Assembly (NCBI RefSeq): GCF_900631615.1
Contig: NZ_LR131273.1
Span: 3,442,850-3,506,849, forward strand
Length of the DNA stretch: 64,000 nt
Reading direction: 5' to 3'
DNA from: Tsukamurella paurometabola
Lineage (GTDB): Bacteria; Actinomycetota; Actinomycetes; Mycobacteriales; Mycobacteriaceae
Below are positions 11,056 to 19,741 of the stretch, in pieces. The position numbers and the translations under genes were made by a program. Each line of letters opens with the position of its first letter. The first letter of the stretch is position 1. A model generated the notes under the pieces. That model was not told the origin of the DNA. It searched no databases and saw only the letters and a list, made by a program, of their open reading frames with translations.

Positions 11056-12729
11056 TCAGGGATAGGCGGTCGTGTATGCGGGGCCCATCGTGTCCGACAC
11101 CAGTTTCGCAGCGCACCTGTCCTTGTTCAGGTTCTGCTGGCGGCACCACGCGACGGCGGGCGCGGACTCGGTGAACGCGTAGGCCGCGAGAACCGGCACC
11201 CACGAGGACTTTCCGTCGAAGACGGGCCATTCGCCGCTGTACAGGAGTTTGACCGGGCCGTATCTGCTCTCGAAGTAATTGATCTCGCCGAGAATGTCTG
11301 CTTCGAACCACTGCCGGCCGTCGTCGGTCACGCCTGCGTACTTCGATGCCAGTTGCACGACCCAGCGGTTGTTCATGGTGGCGAGGACGTACGGTTTGTC
11401 CGCGGCCGCCCGGGCCTGCAGGGCGGCGAGCGGGTTCGGTGCGGCGGACGTCGTCGCGGCAGGCGGAACGTCGGTGGTCGTCGGCGCGGTCGCCGTCGCG
11501 GTGACGGTCGCCGTCGCCGTCATGCCTGCGGTCTGCGCCGCGGGAGCGGTCCTGCGATCCGACAGCGCGACGTAGCCCAGCACGGCAGTGGCCCCGATGA
11601 GCACGGCGGCGACCACCGCGAGGATCGGCACTGCCCGGCTCTTCGCGGGTGGCGCTGCCTGGTGGAATGCCGGAGCCACCGGGTACGACGGCGCGGCCGG
11701 GTACGAGGGGGCGGCTGGATAGGACGGGGCCGGTGGCGAGCGCCGTGCCTGTGAGAACGAGGCCGGTGACGGCTGCGAGACGACCGTGGGGCCGGAATCC
11801 GTCGGTGGACTCGGCTGCGAGATCACGGTCGGGTCGGACGGCTGCGCGAGCGGCCGGATCAGCGTCTGCTCGTACGCTGGCGAGGGGAGCGGCACGTCGA
11901 CACTGCGTCCGGCGAGCGCCTCCCGTGCAGCACGGGCCAGCTCCCCGCAGCTGCCGAACCGGTCGGCCGGATCCTTCGCCATACCTCGCGCGATCACGGT
12001 GTCCATCGCCGGCGGGACCGACGTCTCCGCGCTCGGCGAAGGGATCGGGGAGGTGAGGTGCTGCTTGAGCATCGCGCCCAGACTCTCTCCCCGGTACGGG
12101 GCGTGCCCGGTGAGTGCTTCGAAGAGGACGCAGGTCAGCGAGTAGACGTCGCTCGCGACGGTGGCCGAGTCACCGTCGAACCGCTCGGGTGCCGCGTAGG
12201 CCTGCGAGCCCACGAACATGCCCGCCGACGTCATCCGGGACTGCGTGTCGGCGACCGCGAGCCCGAAGTCGAGCAAGTACGGGAATCCCGACTCGGTGAG
12301 TTCGATGTTGGCGGGCTTCACGTCCCGGTGCACCAGGCCCTTGGCGTGCGCCGCGTCGAGAGCTCCCGCCACCTGCTCGACGAGAGCGACGGCGCGGTCC
12401 GGGGACAGCGGACCGTCGTGCAGCACCTCCGCGAGATTGCGGCCCTCGACGAGCCGCATGTCGATGAACAGCACCCCGTCGATCTCCCCGAAATCGTGGA
12501 TCGGGATGACGTGCGGGTCCGCGAGCCGGGCGACGGTCTGCGATTCGCGGGTGAAGCGCTCGCGGAACTGCGGATCCTGCGCGGCCGAGGCGTGCAGCAC
12601 CTTCAGCGCCACGTCCCGATCGCGTTGCGCGTCGTGCGCCAGATACACCTCACCCATCCCACCGCGGCCGAGCAGGCGGCCGATCTCGTACGGCCCCAGC
12701 GTGCTCCCGCTCCGCGTTCCCTCGTCCAT
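11056..12729 (-). CDS. Transmembrane serine/threonine protein kinase
   Basis: PknB/PknE-type Hanks kinase, 557 residues. The cytoplasmic kinase domain spans about 12-275: GRGGMGEVY loop (21-29), Lys43, HRDVKPANI with Asp136, DFG at 154-156 and the APE motif around 180. A proline-rich linker with three SYPxAP repeats (336-353) leads to one membrane segment (366-388), a Thr/Ala-rich stalk and an extracellular domain of about 110 residues with two cysteines near the end (WCRQQNLNKDRC). The ATG follows a GGGGAGGGG site. The external ligand is unknown. It is not placed beside pbp or stp genes, so it is probably not the housekeeping PknA/PknB pair. Confidence 0.88.
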   Translation of the reverse strand: MDEGTRSGSTLGPYEIGRLLGRGGMGEVYLAHDAQRDRDVALKVLHASAAQDPQFRERFTRESQTVARLADPHVIPIHDFGEIDGVLFIDMRLVEGRNLAEVLHDGPLSPDRAVALVEQVAGALDAAHAKGLVHRDVKPANIELTESGFPYLLDFGLAVADTQSRMTSAGMFVGSQAYAAPERFDGDSATVASDVYSLTCVLFEALTGHAPYRGESLGAMLKQHLTSPIPSPSAETSVPPAMDTVIARGMAKDPADRFGSCGELARAAREALAGRSVDVPLPSPAYEQTLIRPLAQPSDPTVISQPSPPTDSGPTVVSQPSPASFSQARRSPPAPSYPAAPSYPAAPSYPVAPAFHQAAPPAKSRAVPILAVVAAVLIGATAVLGYVALSDRRTAPAAQTAGMTATATVTATATAPTTTDVPPAATTSAAPNPLAALQARAAADKPYVLATMNNRWVVQLASKYAGVTDDGRQWFEADILGEINYFESRYGPVKLLYSGEWPVFDGKSSWVPVLAAYAFTESAPAVAWCRQQNLNKDRCAAKLVSDTMGPAYTTAYP

Positions 12730-12757
12730 GGACGTCCCCTCCCCACTGCGTGAGGCG

Positions 12758-12763
12758 ATCGTA
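12758..12763 (-). promoter_or_regulatory. -10 box (TACGAT) upstream of the kinase gene
   Basis: TACGAT on the minus strand, 28 bases upstream of the ATG. The predicted leader of about 20 bases contains the GGGGAGGGG ribosome-binding site. Confidence 0.4.
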
Positions 12764-12823
12764 GCGGGATCGGCCGACGGGAATGGGAACAGTTCGTGAC
12801 GAACCGGACTCCGGAGACGAGAA

Positions 12824-12859
12824 CGCCCGGGTGTCGTCCGTTCGGACGACACCCGGGCG
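12824..12859 (-). terminator. Hairpin terminator after the acyl-CoA dehydrogenase gene
   Basis: Perfect inverted repeat with 17-base arms (starting CGCCCGGGTGTCG) and almost no loop. It lies 16 bases beyond the stop of the minus-strand acyl-CoA dehydrogenase and upstream of the kinase promoter, so it separates the two units. Confidence 0.8.
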
Positions 12860-12875
12860 CGGGGACATCGGACGC

Positions 12876-14024
12876 TCAGAGCGTGCGCGCGATGATCTCC
12901 TTCATGATCTCGTTGGTGCCGGCGTAGATCATCTGGACGCGGTTGTCGACCCAGAAGCGCGCCGCCGGGTACTCGGCCATGTAGCCGTAGCCGCCGAACA
13001 GCTGCAGGCACTCGGACGCGACCTGCTGGGCGCGGTCCGAGGTCCACCACTTCGCCATGGCGACCGTGGGGATGTCCAGTTCGCCCTTCACGTGCTTCTC
13101 GATGCAGTCGTCCACGAAGACCCGCGCGATCGTGGTCTCGGTGAGCGCCTCGGCGAGCTTGAACTTGGTGTTCTGGAACCCGAAGATGGGGCGGCCGAAG
13201 GCCTCGCGCTCCTTGGTGTAGCGCAGGGTCTCCTCGAAGATGACCTCCATGCCCGCGACGCAGGCCTGGCCGATGATGAGGCGCTCCTGCGGCAGCTGCT
13301 GCATGAGCTGGTAGAACCCCTGGCCCTCCTGGGTGCCGAGGAGGTTCTCGACGGGCACGTGCACGTCGTCGAAGAACAGCTCGGAGGTGTCCTGGCCCTT
13401 CTGGCCGATCTTGTTGAGGATGTTGCCCTTGCGGAAGCCCTCGCGGTCGGCCTCGACCAGGATCAGGGAGATGCCGGCCGCGCCCTGATCGGGGTCGGTC
13501 TTGCAGACGAGGACGACGATGTCGGCCTGCTGGCCGTTCGTGATGAAGGTCTTGCTGCCGTTGATGACGTACTCGCCGCCGGTCTTGATGGCGCGGGTCT
13601 TCACGTTCTGCAGGTCCGAACCGGTGCCGGGCTCGGTCATCGCGATGGCGCCCACGGCCTCGCCGGAGGCCATCTTCGGCAGCCAGGTCTGCTTCTGCTC
13701 CTCGGTGCCGTACGCGAGGATGTAGTGCGCGACGATGCCGTTGTGCAGCGAGACGCCCCAGCTGGTGTCGAACGCCTGCGCCTGCGCGGCGATGAGCACC
13801 GACTCGTGGCGGAAGTCGCCGCCACCGCCGCCGTACTCCTCGGGGATGGACAGGCACAGCAGGCCCAGCTCGCCGGCCTTGTTCCACAGGTCGCGGTCGA
13901 CGTGGTGCTGCTCGGCGAACTTCTCGATGTTGGGGGTGAGTTCCTTCGCCAGGAACTTGTCCGCGAGGTCGCGGAGGGCGTCGAGCTCGTCGTTCATCCA
14001 GCTCGAGCGGCGGCGTGCGGCCAT
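12876..14024 (-). CDS. Acyl-CoA dehydrogenase
   Basis: FAD enzyme introducing the alpha-beta double bond in acyl-CoA (beta-oxidation or branched-chain breakdown). The 382-residue protein has the FAD/substrate loop AMTEPGTGSD, the middle-domain FITNGQQAD segment, the YTKEREAFGRPI helix and the C-terminal QLFGGYGYMAEYPAARFWVD and MIYAGTNEI signatures. The YEGT-type catalytic glutamate position is alanine (IYAGTNEI), as in long-chain and isovaleryl-CoA enzymes where the base comes from another helix. The start has an AAAGGTGGT site. Exact chain length is not determinable. Confidence 0.9.
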   Translation of the reverse strand: MAARRRSSWMNDELDALRDLADKFLAKELTPNIEKFAEQHHVDRDLWNKAGELGLLCLSIPEEYGGGGGDFRHESVLIAAQAQAFDTSWGVSLHNGIVAHYILAYGTEEQKQTWLPKMASGEAVGAIAMTEPGTGSDLQNVKTRAIKTGGEYVINGSKTFITNGQQADIVVLVCKTDPDQGAAGISLILVEADREGFRKGNILNKIGQKGQDTSELFFDDVHVPVENLLGTQEGQGFYQLMQQLPQERLIIGQACVAGMEVIFEETLRYTKEREAFGRPIFGFQNTKFKLAEALTETTIARVFVDDCIEKHVKGELDIPTVAMAKWWTSDRAQQVASECLQLFGGYGYMAEYPAARFWVDNRVQMIYAGTNEIMKEIIARTL

Positions 14025-14236
14025 GGGGTGACCACCTTTCTGCGGAGGGTTGCCGCACTACTAAATCAGAATCGCCTCGACGAAAACAAGCACGGGTGCA
14101 GGATTCGGTGCTTCTTTCCAGCTCAGTGCCATCGTTCGGCGTGCCCCGGCCCAGTGTGAAAAATCTTCGGAACCGTTCGCGGAGCCGGTGCGTCTAATTG
14201 ATGCGGAGGAAAAACCAACGAGATCGGGGGAGCGAG

Positions 14237-14572
14237 TTGGACACGACACCGCAGTTCTGGTCGGACGCCGCAGGGGCGGATAAGACGTTCGAGCAGGCAC
14301 ACGAGGTCCGTGAGCGATTGGCCCGAGTTTCGGGCACCGGGACGGCGGCGCGGGGGGACGTGCGGGTCACCGTCGGGATGGGGGGACGGCTCACGGGCGT
14401 GGTGATCGCGGGCCGCGCGATGGAGTACTCGGGGGAGGCTCTGAGCGCGGAGATCATGACGGCGGCCTCCCTGGCCGAGAAAGCTGCGGCCAGGGAGGTC
14501 CACTCGATCGCCACCGAGTTCTATCCGGACCTGGAGATCTGGGCCGAATACACGGGGGAGGCGGAGCGATGA
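14237..14572 (+). CDS. YbaB/EbfC-like protein of a type VII secretion cassette
   Basis: YbaB/EbfC-fold protein, related to EspL-type partners of ESX systems. Core: GDVRVTVGMGGRLTGVVI, then AMEYSGEALSAEIMTAASLAEKAAAREV. I chose TTG 14237 (111 residues, preceded by GGGGGAG) because a TCTAAT -10-like element at 14193-14198 would place the transcript start downstream of the only other good start, ATG 14201; that longer form (MRRKNQRDRG...) cannot be excluded. Its stop overlaps the next ATG, so the three-gene cassette is translationally coupled. DNA binding is not implied by the fold alone. Confidence 0.75.
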   Translation: MDTTPQFWSDAAGADKTFEQAHEVRERLARVSGTGTAARGDVRVTVGMGGRLTGVVIAGRAMEYSGEALSAEIMTAASLAEKAAAREVHSIATEFYPDLEIWAEYTGEAER

Positions 14573-14877
14573 CGGACGACTGCGTGGTCGATCCCGTGAC
14601 GGTCGAAGCACAGTCCAAGGCGCTCGCCGATATCGCGAGCGCCGTGAGCGCAGTGGGCTCCGCCGCGTCGCTCCGCGTGGGCGACGGCGACTACGGTGCG
14701 GCCTTCGGGTGGTTCGCGTCCATCGTCAACAAGCAGCTCGCCAGCACCGAGGAGGTCATCAAACGCCACGGTGGTGAGATCGAGACGCACTTGGACGAAT
14801 TCCGCAAGAACATCAGCGCGACGCGTCGGACCGATCAGAGCGGTGCGACCGCACTCACGGAGACGAGCGAGCGATGA
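14569..14877 (+). CDS. EspC-like type VII secretion target (DUF2580)
   Basis: Small helical protein, 102 residues, of the EspC/DUF2580 type: N-terminal DPVTVEAQSKALADIASAVSAV followed by a central FGWFASIVNKQLASTEEVIKRH helix. Such proteins are WXG100-like ESX export substrates or partners. It overlaps the genes on both sides by four bases (ATGA). No signal peptide and no catalytic motif. The secretion role is inferred from family and neighbours. Confidence 0.75.
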   Translation: MTDDCVVDPVTVEAQSKALADIASAVSAVGSAASLRVGDGDYGAAFGWFASIVNKQLASTEEVIKRHGGEIETHLDEFRKNISATRRTDQSGATALTETSER

Positions 14878-15839
14878 GCGACGAGGACGGTGTGCTCGCG
14901 ACCGTCGAACGGGGCGTCGCGGGCATCCCGATCGCAGAATCGGCCGTCGATCTGGTGAGCGCCTCCGCGGACGCGCTGGACAGGGAGGCGAGCGGTCTGA
15001 ACGGGGTGGCGGCGGTCGTCGGCATCGGCGCCGAGGTCTCATCGGCGGCCGCGGACCCGGTCGGATACTTCGCCGCCGCGGGCATGGGCTGGGTCATCGA
15101 ACACGTCCCACCGCTCAAGTGGTCGCTGGACGCCGTCTCGGGCGATCCGGAAGAGATCAAGAAGGTCACCAAAGCGTGGACCGAGACGGTGGGAAAGCCG
15201 ATGGCCACGGTTGCCGAGAAGGTACGAGACGCCGCGTCGGCGACGACATCGGGTTGGTCCGGCTCGGACGCAGATGCGTATCGCAAGGCCACGACATCGT
15301 TGTCCACGATTAGCGACGTCCTCGGGAAGGCCGCCACCAGGAGTGCGAGCGGGCTCGCGACGGCGGGTGCGCTCGTCGTCGAGGTACGCAACACCATCCG
15401 TGACGAGTTGGCGCAGTTGTGTACGTGGGGCTTGGCGATGATGACCGTGGCCTCCGCCGCGTCCGTTCCCACCGGGGGAGGATCCGTGGTCACCGCGATG
15501 AACACGATTCTGATGCGGGCCGGGATGCTGGCACAGAGATTCGCCGCACTGCTGCAGCGGCTGACGACGAAACTCGAGTCCCTCGCCGACAAGTTCTCCG
15601 CCTTGGGGACCGCCGCGCAGGCGCTGCGCCGCGCGAGCACGAGCATCGACGGTGTCGGGACGACCGTCACGTCCGCCGTCGCCGACGGCGCCACGGTCCG
15701 GACGGCGCTGTCGATCCTCGACTCGGCCCCGGTCACGACGTCTGCGACCGAGTGGGGCTCGACTGCAGTCGTCAGCGCGCTGAAGGTGGCCGGCGATAAC
15801 TGGAAGGCGACAGCGGCCACGACGCCGCAACAGTCGTGA
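14874..15839 (+). CDS. Large WXG100-like type VII secretion-associated protein
   Basis: The 321-residue alanine/serine/threonine-rich, mostly helical protein carries a WXG turn (SGWSGSDADAYRKA, about 125-138) followed by a long helical region with hydrophobic stretches (about 180-225). It resembles the EspE/EspA or PPE-like large partners encoded with EspC-like proteins. I see no toxin or enzyme domain at the C-terminus, and no clear YxxxD/E export signal after the WXG helix. Translationally coupled to the EspC-like gene. No ESX core genes (eccA-E, mycP) are in the window, so the secretion machine must be encoded elsewhere. Confidence 0.65.
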   Translation: MSDEDGVLATVERGVAGIPIAESAVDLVSASADALDREASGLNGVAAVVGIGAEVSSAAADPVGYFAAAGMGWVIEHVPPLKWSLDAVSGDPEEIKKVTKAWTETVGKPMATVAEKVRDAASATTSGWSGSDADAYRKATTSLSTISDVLGKAATRSASGLATAGALVVEVRNTIRDELAQLCTWGLAMMTVASAASVPTGGGSVVTAMNTILMRAGMLAQRFAALLQRLTTKLESLADKFSALGTAAQALRRASTSIDGVGTTVTSAVADGATVRTALSILDSAPVTTSATEWGSTAVVSALKVAGDNWKATAATTPQQS

Positions 15840-15856
15840 TGGTGCAGGATGGCGGG

Positions 15857-16549
15857 GTGACTTACGCAGCTGCACGTGACCTGGTCATCCTCGATGTACC
15901 GGCCGGGGCGCGGGCCGCCCACGCGCGGCTCCTCGATTCCGAGCCGACAGAGATCCACACCGCTGGCGCCATCGACGTCGCTGTCGGTGCACCGTCGTGG
16001 GCGGGCGCCTCGGGCCTCCTCGTCGCGGCGGACGACGCGGCCGCGGCGGCGAAGCTCGTCGAGCGACGCGGACTGCCGCTGACGGGAGCGGAGGGCGGAT
16101 TCGCCGGTGTCGCAGACGGACTCGTGCTCGGCCTCGCCGCGCCTGCCTCGCCCGGCGTCGCACCGGGCGCGGAGATCACCGGCGTCGACCACGTCGTCCT
16201 CACCTCGCCGAACCGCGACCGGATCATCGCCACCCTGTGCGGCCGGCTCGACTTCGACCTCCGCCTGGACCGCGTGCAGTCCTGGGGGGTGCACCAGCTC
16301 TTCTTCCGCCGCGGCGATCTGCTCGTCGAGGTCGTGCTGCAGGAGGGCGAGGGCGTTGACCCCGCCGGCCCGGACGCGCTGTGGGGGCTCGCCTGGCGCA
16401 CCGTCGACGCGGACGCGACGCACGCCCGCCTGACCGAGCAGGGCATCACCGTGAGCGAGGTGCGGCGCGGCGCGAAGCCGGGCACGCGGGTCGCCACGGT
16501 CAAGGATCCGGCGCTGGGGGTCCCGACGATCGTGCTGGAGCAGTCCTAG
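15857..16549 (+). CDS. VOC-family (glyoxalase/bleomycin-resistance fold) protein
   Basis: Two tandem beta-alpha-beta-beta-beta modules; the second is clear: VDHVVL (metal-type His), then WGVHQLFFRRGDLLVEVVLQE, and a C-terminal PTIVLEQ with Glu. No substrate is evident. GTG 15857 is preferred over GTG 15836 or ATG 15839, which overlap the previous stop, because GATGGCGGG lies just ahead; a start of 15839 would add six residues. Its TAG stop and the TAG stop of the convergent pgl share one CTAG tetramer at 16546-16549. Confidence 0.75.
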   Translation: MTYAAARDLVILDVPAGARAAHARLLDSEPTEIHTAGAIDVAVGAPSWAGASGLLVAADDAAAAAKLVERRGLPLTGAEGGFAGVADGLVLGLAAPASPGVAPGAEITGVDHVVLTSPNRDRIIATLCGRLDFDLRLDRVQSWGVHQLFFRRGDLLVEVVLQEGEGVDPAGPDALWGLAWRTVDADATHARLTEQGITVSEVRRGAKPGTRVATVKDPALGVPTIVLEQS

Positions 16550-17304
16550 CCGAGCTGCGACGCGGCGGCACCGTCGACGTACCAGACCGTCTCCTCGGAA
16601 CCGTGCGCGCCGGCGCAGGGCCAGTCCTCGGGCGAAGCGCCACCGACCCCGGCGGCCACGGCCTCGGCCTTCTCGGCACCGGACACGAGAAGCCACACAC
16701 GGCGCGCGGCGCCGACCGCCGGCAGCGTCAGCGTGAGGCGGCGCGGCGGCGGCTTCGGGGAGTCGCGCACCGAGACCACGACGGCGTCGGTCTCGCGGAC
16801 CGCGTCGGTGTCGGGGAAGAGCGAGTTGATGTGGCCCTCGCCGCCCATGCCGAGCAGGTGCACATCGAATCGGGGTACCGTGCCCTCGCCGGCGGCAATT
16901 GCGTTGCCGCGGGCGGCGGCGTTGTCCGCCAGGCGCTTCGCGTACACACGGGCGGCCAGCGCACCGTCGCCGCTGAACTCGTCCGAGGCGGGGAAGCGGT
17001 AGACGTTCGCGTCCGGGATCGGCACGTGGGCGAGCAGCGCCTCCTCGGCCTGCAGCACGTTGCGGTCCGGGTCGTCGCCCGCGACGAAGCGCTCGTCGCC
17101 GAAGAAGACGTCGATGCGCGACCAGTCGATCACCTTGTCCCGCAGGGCCGCCGAGAGCGCGTTGCCGTTGGTGCCGCCGGTCAGCACGATCGAGGCGAAG
17201 CCGCGCTCGGCCTGCGCCTGCTCGATCACGGTGACCAGGTCGTCGGCGGCCGCCGCGACGAGGGCGGGGGCATCGTCGAACCTGCGGACGGTGGGCTCGG
17301 TCAT
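16546..17304 (-). CDS. pgl: 6-phosphogluconolactonase
   Basis: Hydrolyses 6-phosphoglucono-delta-lactone in the oxidative pentose phosphate pathway. The 252-residue protein has VLTGGTNGNAL near the N-terminus, VDVFFGDERFV, and LLGMGGEGHINSLFPDT, the signatures of the DevB/Pgl family. The ATG overlaps the opcA stop by one base, so it ends the tkt-tal-zwf-opcA-pgl operon. Confidence 0.95.
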   Translation of the reverse strand: MTEPTVRRFDDAPALVAAAADDLVTVIEQAQAERGFASIVLTGGTNGNALSAALRDKVIDWSRIDVFFGDERFVAGDDPDRNVLQAEEALLAHVPIPDANVYRFPASDEFSGDGALAARVYAKRLADNAAARGNAIAAGEGTVPRFDVHLLGMGGEGHINSLFPDTDAVRETDAVVVSVRDSPKPPPRRLTLTLPAVGAARRVWLLVSGAEKAEAVAAGVGGASPEDWPCAGAHGSEETVWYVDGAAASQLG

Positions 17305-18218
17305 CAGGGCATCTCCGATCGGTCCACGTCGGCGACTCCGCCCAACGCCGTGTAGTAGATGTCGTCGTCGTCGAGGCGACGCAGTTCCTCCGCGAGGCAG
17401 TCAGCCACGTCGCGCCGCCGGATCGCGACGCGGCCGTCGGGCTGTCCGGGACGTACGAGGACGGCGGTGGAGTTCTGGTCGAACTCCAGGCGCAGCGGCC
17501 CGCTGGCCCGGTCGAGCTGTACCTCGAAGCTGCCCGCCCGGCGCCGCACGGGAACATCGAGCTGGGCGCGCAGCCAGCCCGCCAGCAGGTCGATGCCGGG
17601 GCTGTTCGCCGGCCCCGTCACCACCGCGGACGTGATGGCCTCGAACGGGGCCTGGTCCAGGGCGGAGGCCAGCAGTGCCCTCCACGGCGTGATCCGCGAC
17701 CAGGCGAGGTCCGAGTCGCCGGGGGCGAAGCCGTCGCGGCGGCGGGCGAGCACGGCGACGGAATCGTCGGACGCCGTGGCATCCGTGATGCGGCGCGAAG
17801 CCAGTGCGCCCACCTTGTCGGCCGAGGGGACAGCGGGTGCGGCTCCGGGCCACCAGGCCACGACGGGCGTGTCCGGCAGCAGGAACGGAACGATGACGGA
17901 GGCGCCGTGGTCGGCCAGCTCGCCGAACAGGCGCAGCACCACCACCTCCGACGCGCCGGCGTCGCCACCCACGCGGATCTGCGCGTCGAGCCGCGTGCGC
18001 TCGGCACGCGGGCCGCGCGCCACCACGATCACGCGGCAGGGGTGCTCGCGCGACGCGGCGTTGGTCGCTTCGATGGCGCTCTCGGTGGCCTCGCCCTCCT
18101 CGGCGGAGATGATGAGCGTGAGCACGCGGCCCAGGGTGACCGCGCCGCCCGACTCGCGCAGGCGCACGAGCTGCTTCGAGACGTCCTGGGTGGAGGTGTC
18201 CGGCAGATCGAGAATCAT
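17304..18218 (-). CDS. opcA: Glucose-6-phosphate dehydrogenase assembly protein OpcA
   Basis: OpcA allosterically supports or assembles glucose-6-phosphate dehydrogenase in cyanobacteria and actinobacteria. The 304-residue product begins MILDLPDTSTQDVSKQLVRL and contains the family block VIVPFLLPDTPVVAWWPG. ATG 18218 is used because it overlaps the zwf stop (ATGA); an upstream in-frame extension lies inside zwf. Genetic and physical pairing with zwf matches its role. Confidence 0.95.
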   Translation of the reverse strand: MILDLPDTSTQDVSKQLVRLRESGGAVTLGRVLTLIISAEEGEATESAIEATNAASREHPCRVIVVARGPRAERTRLDAQIRVGGDAGASEVVVLRLFGELADHGASVIVPFLLPDTPVVAWWPGAAPAVPSADKVGALASRRITDATASDDSVAVLARRRDGFAPGDSDLAWSRITPWRALLASALDQAPFEAITSAVVTGPANSPGIDLLAGWLRAQLDVPVRRRAGSFEVQLDRASGPLRLEFDQNSTAVLVRPGQPDGRVAIRRRDVADCLAEELRRLDDDDIYYTALGGVADVDRSEMP

Positions 18219-19735
18219 GGGCGCCGCCACGTCCTTCCGGTCCGGGCCAGCATCGCGTCGGCCGACGCCGGGCCCCACGACCCGGACTCGTACTCCTCAG
18301 GCCGGCCGCCCTCGGCCCACAGCGCGAGCACGGGGTCGAGGATCTTCCAGGACAGCTCCACCTCGGCGTTCACCGGGAACAGCGACGGCTCGCCGAGGAG
18401 CACGTCGAGGATCAGGCGCTCGTAGGCCTCGGGGGAGCTGACGGTGAAGGCCTCCCCGTAGCTGAAGTCCATGTTGACGTCGCGGACCTCCATGGAACTC
18501 CCCGGCACCTTGGAGCCGAACCGGAGCGTGACGCCCTCGTCGGGCTGCACGCGGATGACGAGGGCGTTCTGGCCCAATTCCTCGGTCATCGTGTCGTCGA
18601 AGGGCAGATGCGGTGCGCGCTTGAACATGAGCGCGATCTCCGTGACCCGGCGCCCCAGCCGCTTACCGGTCCGCAGGTAGAACGGCACACCGGCCCACCG
18701 CCGGGAGGCGATCTCGACGGTGATCGCGGCGTACGTCTCGGTGGTGGACGTCTCGCTGAAGCCCTCCTCCTGGAGCAGGCCCACGACTTTCTCGCTGCCC
18801 TGCCAGCCCGGCCCGTACTGGCCCCGCGCCGAGGTCTCGGCGAGCGGCTCGACGGGGGAGGTCGCGGACAGGACCTTGATCTTCTCGGCCTGCAGCTCGG
18901 CCGGGTGGAAGCTGGTCGGCTCCTCCATCGCGACGAGTGCCATGAGCTGCAGCAGGTGGTTCTGGATCACGTCCCGCGCGGCACCGATGCCGTCGTAGTA
19001 GCCGGCGCGGCCGCCGAGGCCGATGTCCTCGGCCATGGTGATCTGGACGCTGTCCACGTAGTGGCTGTTCCACGTCGGCTCGAACAACTGGTTCGCGAAG
19101 CGCAGCGCCAGGATGTTCTGCACCGTCTCCTTACCGAGGTAGTGATCGATCCGGAAGACGGAATCCTCTGCGAAGACGTCGTTGACCACGGCGTTCAGCT
19201 TCTGCGCGGACTCGAGGTCGTGCCCGAAGGGCTTCTCGATGACCACGCGCCGCCAGCCCTCGGACTGGTCGGCCAGGCCCGAGCGCTTGAGCTGCTCGCA
19301 CACGGTGGGGAAGGCGTCCGGCGGGATGGAGAGGTAGAAGGCGGTGTTGCCGCCGGTGCCGCGCTCCGCGTCCAGGTCGGCCAGCGTCGCCGAGAGCCGG
19401 TCGAACGAGTCGTCGTCGTCGAAGGCGCCCTGTACGAACCGGATGCCCTCGGCCAGGCGCTCCCAGACGTCGTTGCGGAACTCGGTGCGCGAGTGCGCCT
19501 TCGCGGCCTCCCGCACGGTCGCGGCGAAGTCCTCGTCGGTCCACGGGCGGCGGCCGAAGCCCACCAACGAGAAGCCCGGCGGCAGCAGGCCGCGGTTCGC
19601 CAGGTCGTAGACGGCGGGCATCAGCTTGCGCCGGGACAGGTCGCCGGTGACGCCGAAGATCACCAGGGACGAGGGCCCCGCGATCCTCGGCAACCGACGA
19701 TCGCGGGGATCCCTGAGCGGATTCGTCCAGGACAC
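18215..19735 (-). CDS. zwf: Glucose-6-phosphate 1-dehydrogenase
   Basis: First step of the oxidative pentose phosphate pathway, giving NADPH. The 506-residue protein has the nucleotide-binding VIFGVTGDLSRRKLMPA and the substrate site RIDHYLGKETVQNIL near residue 200. GTG 19735 lies six bases after the tal stop. Overlaps opcA by four bases. Full length. Confidence 0.97.
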   Translation of the reverse strand: MSWTNPLRDPRDRRLPRIAGPSSLVIFGVTGDLSRRKLMPAVYDLANRGLLPPGFSLVGFGRRPWTDEDFAATVREAAKAHSRTEFRNDVWERLAEGIRFVQGAFDDDDSFDRLSATLADLDAERGTGGNTAFYLSIPPDAFPTVCEQLKRSGLADQSEGWRRVVIEKPFGHDLESAQKLNAVVNDVFAEDSVFRIDHYLGKETVQNILALRFANQLFEPTWNSHYVDSVQITMAEDIGLGGRAGYYDGIGAARDVIQNHLLQLMALVAMEEPTSFHPAELQAEKIKVLSATSPVEPLAETSARGQYGPGWQGSEKVVGLLQEEGFSETSTTETYAAITVEIASRRWAGVPFYLRTGKRLGRRVTEIALMFKRAPHLPFDDTMTEELGQNALVIRVQPDEGVTLRFGSKVPGSSMEVRDVNMDFSYGEAFTVSSPEAYERLILDVLLGEPSLFPVNAEVELSWKILDPVLALWAEGGRPEEYESGSWGPASADAMLARTGRTWRRP

Positions 19736-19741
19736 CGGGTG

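Noticed and set aside
11690-11790. SYPxAP repeats in the kinase linker as a DNA tandem repeat element
   Set aside because: The repeat is short (three copies), in frame and lies in a proline-rich linker, so it is a protein-level low-complexity linker.
12876-14024. Alanine in place of the YEGT-type glutamate in both acyl-CoA dehydrogenases as loss of activity
   Set aside because: Several active classes (long-chain, isovaleryl-CoA, steroid-type) have alanine or glycine there and supply the base from another helix. Both proteins are otherwise intact.
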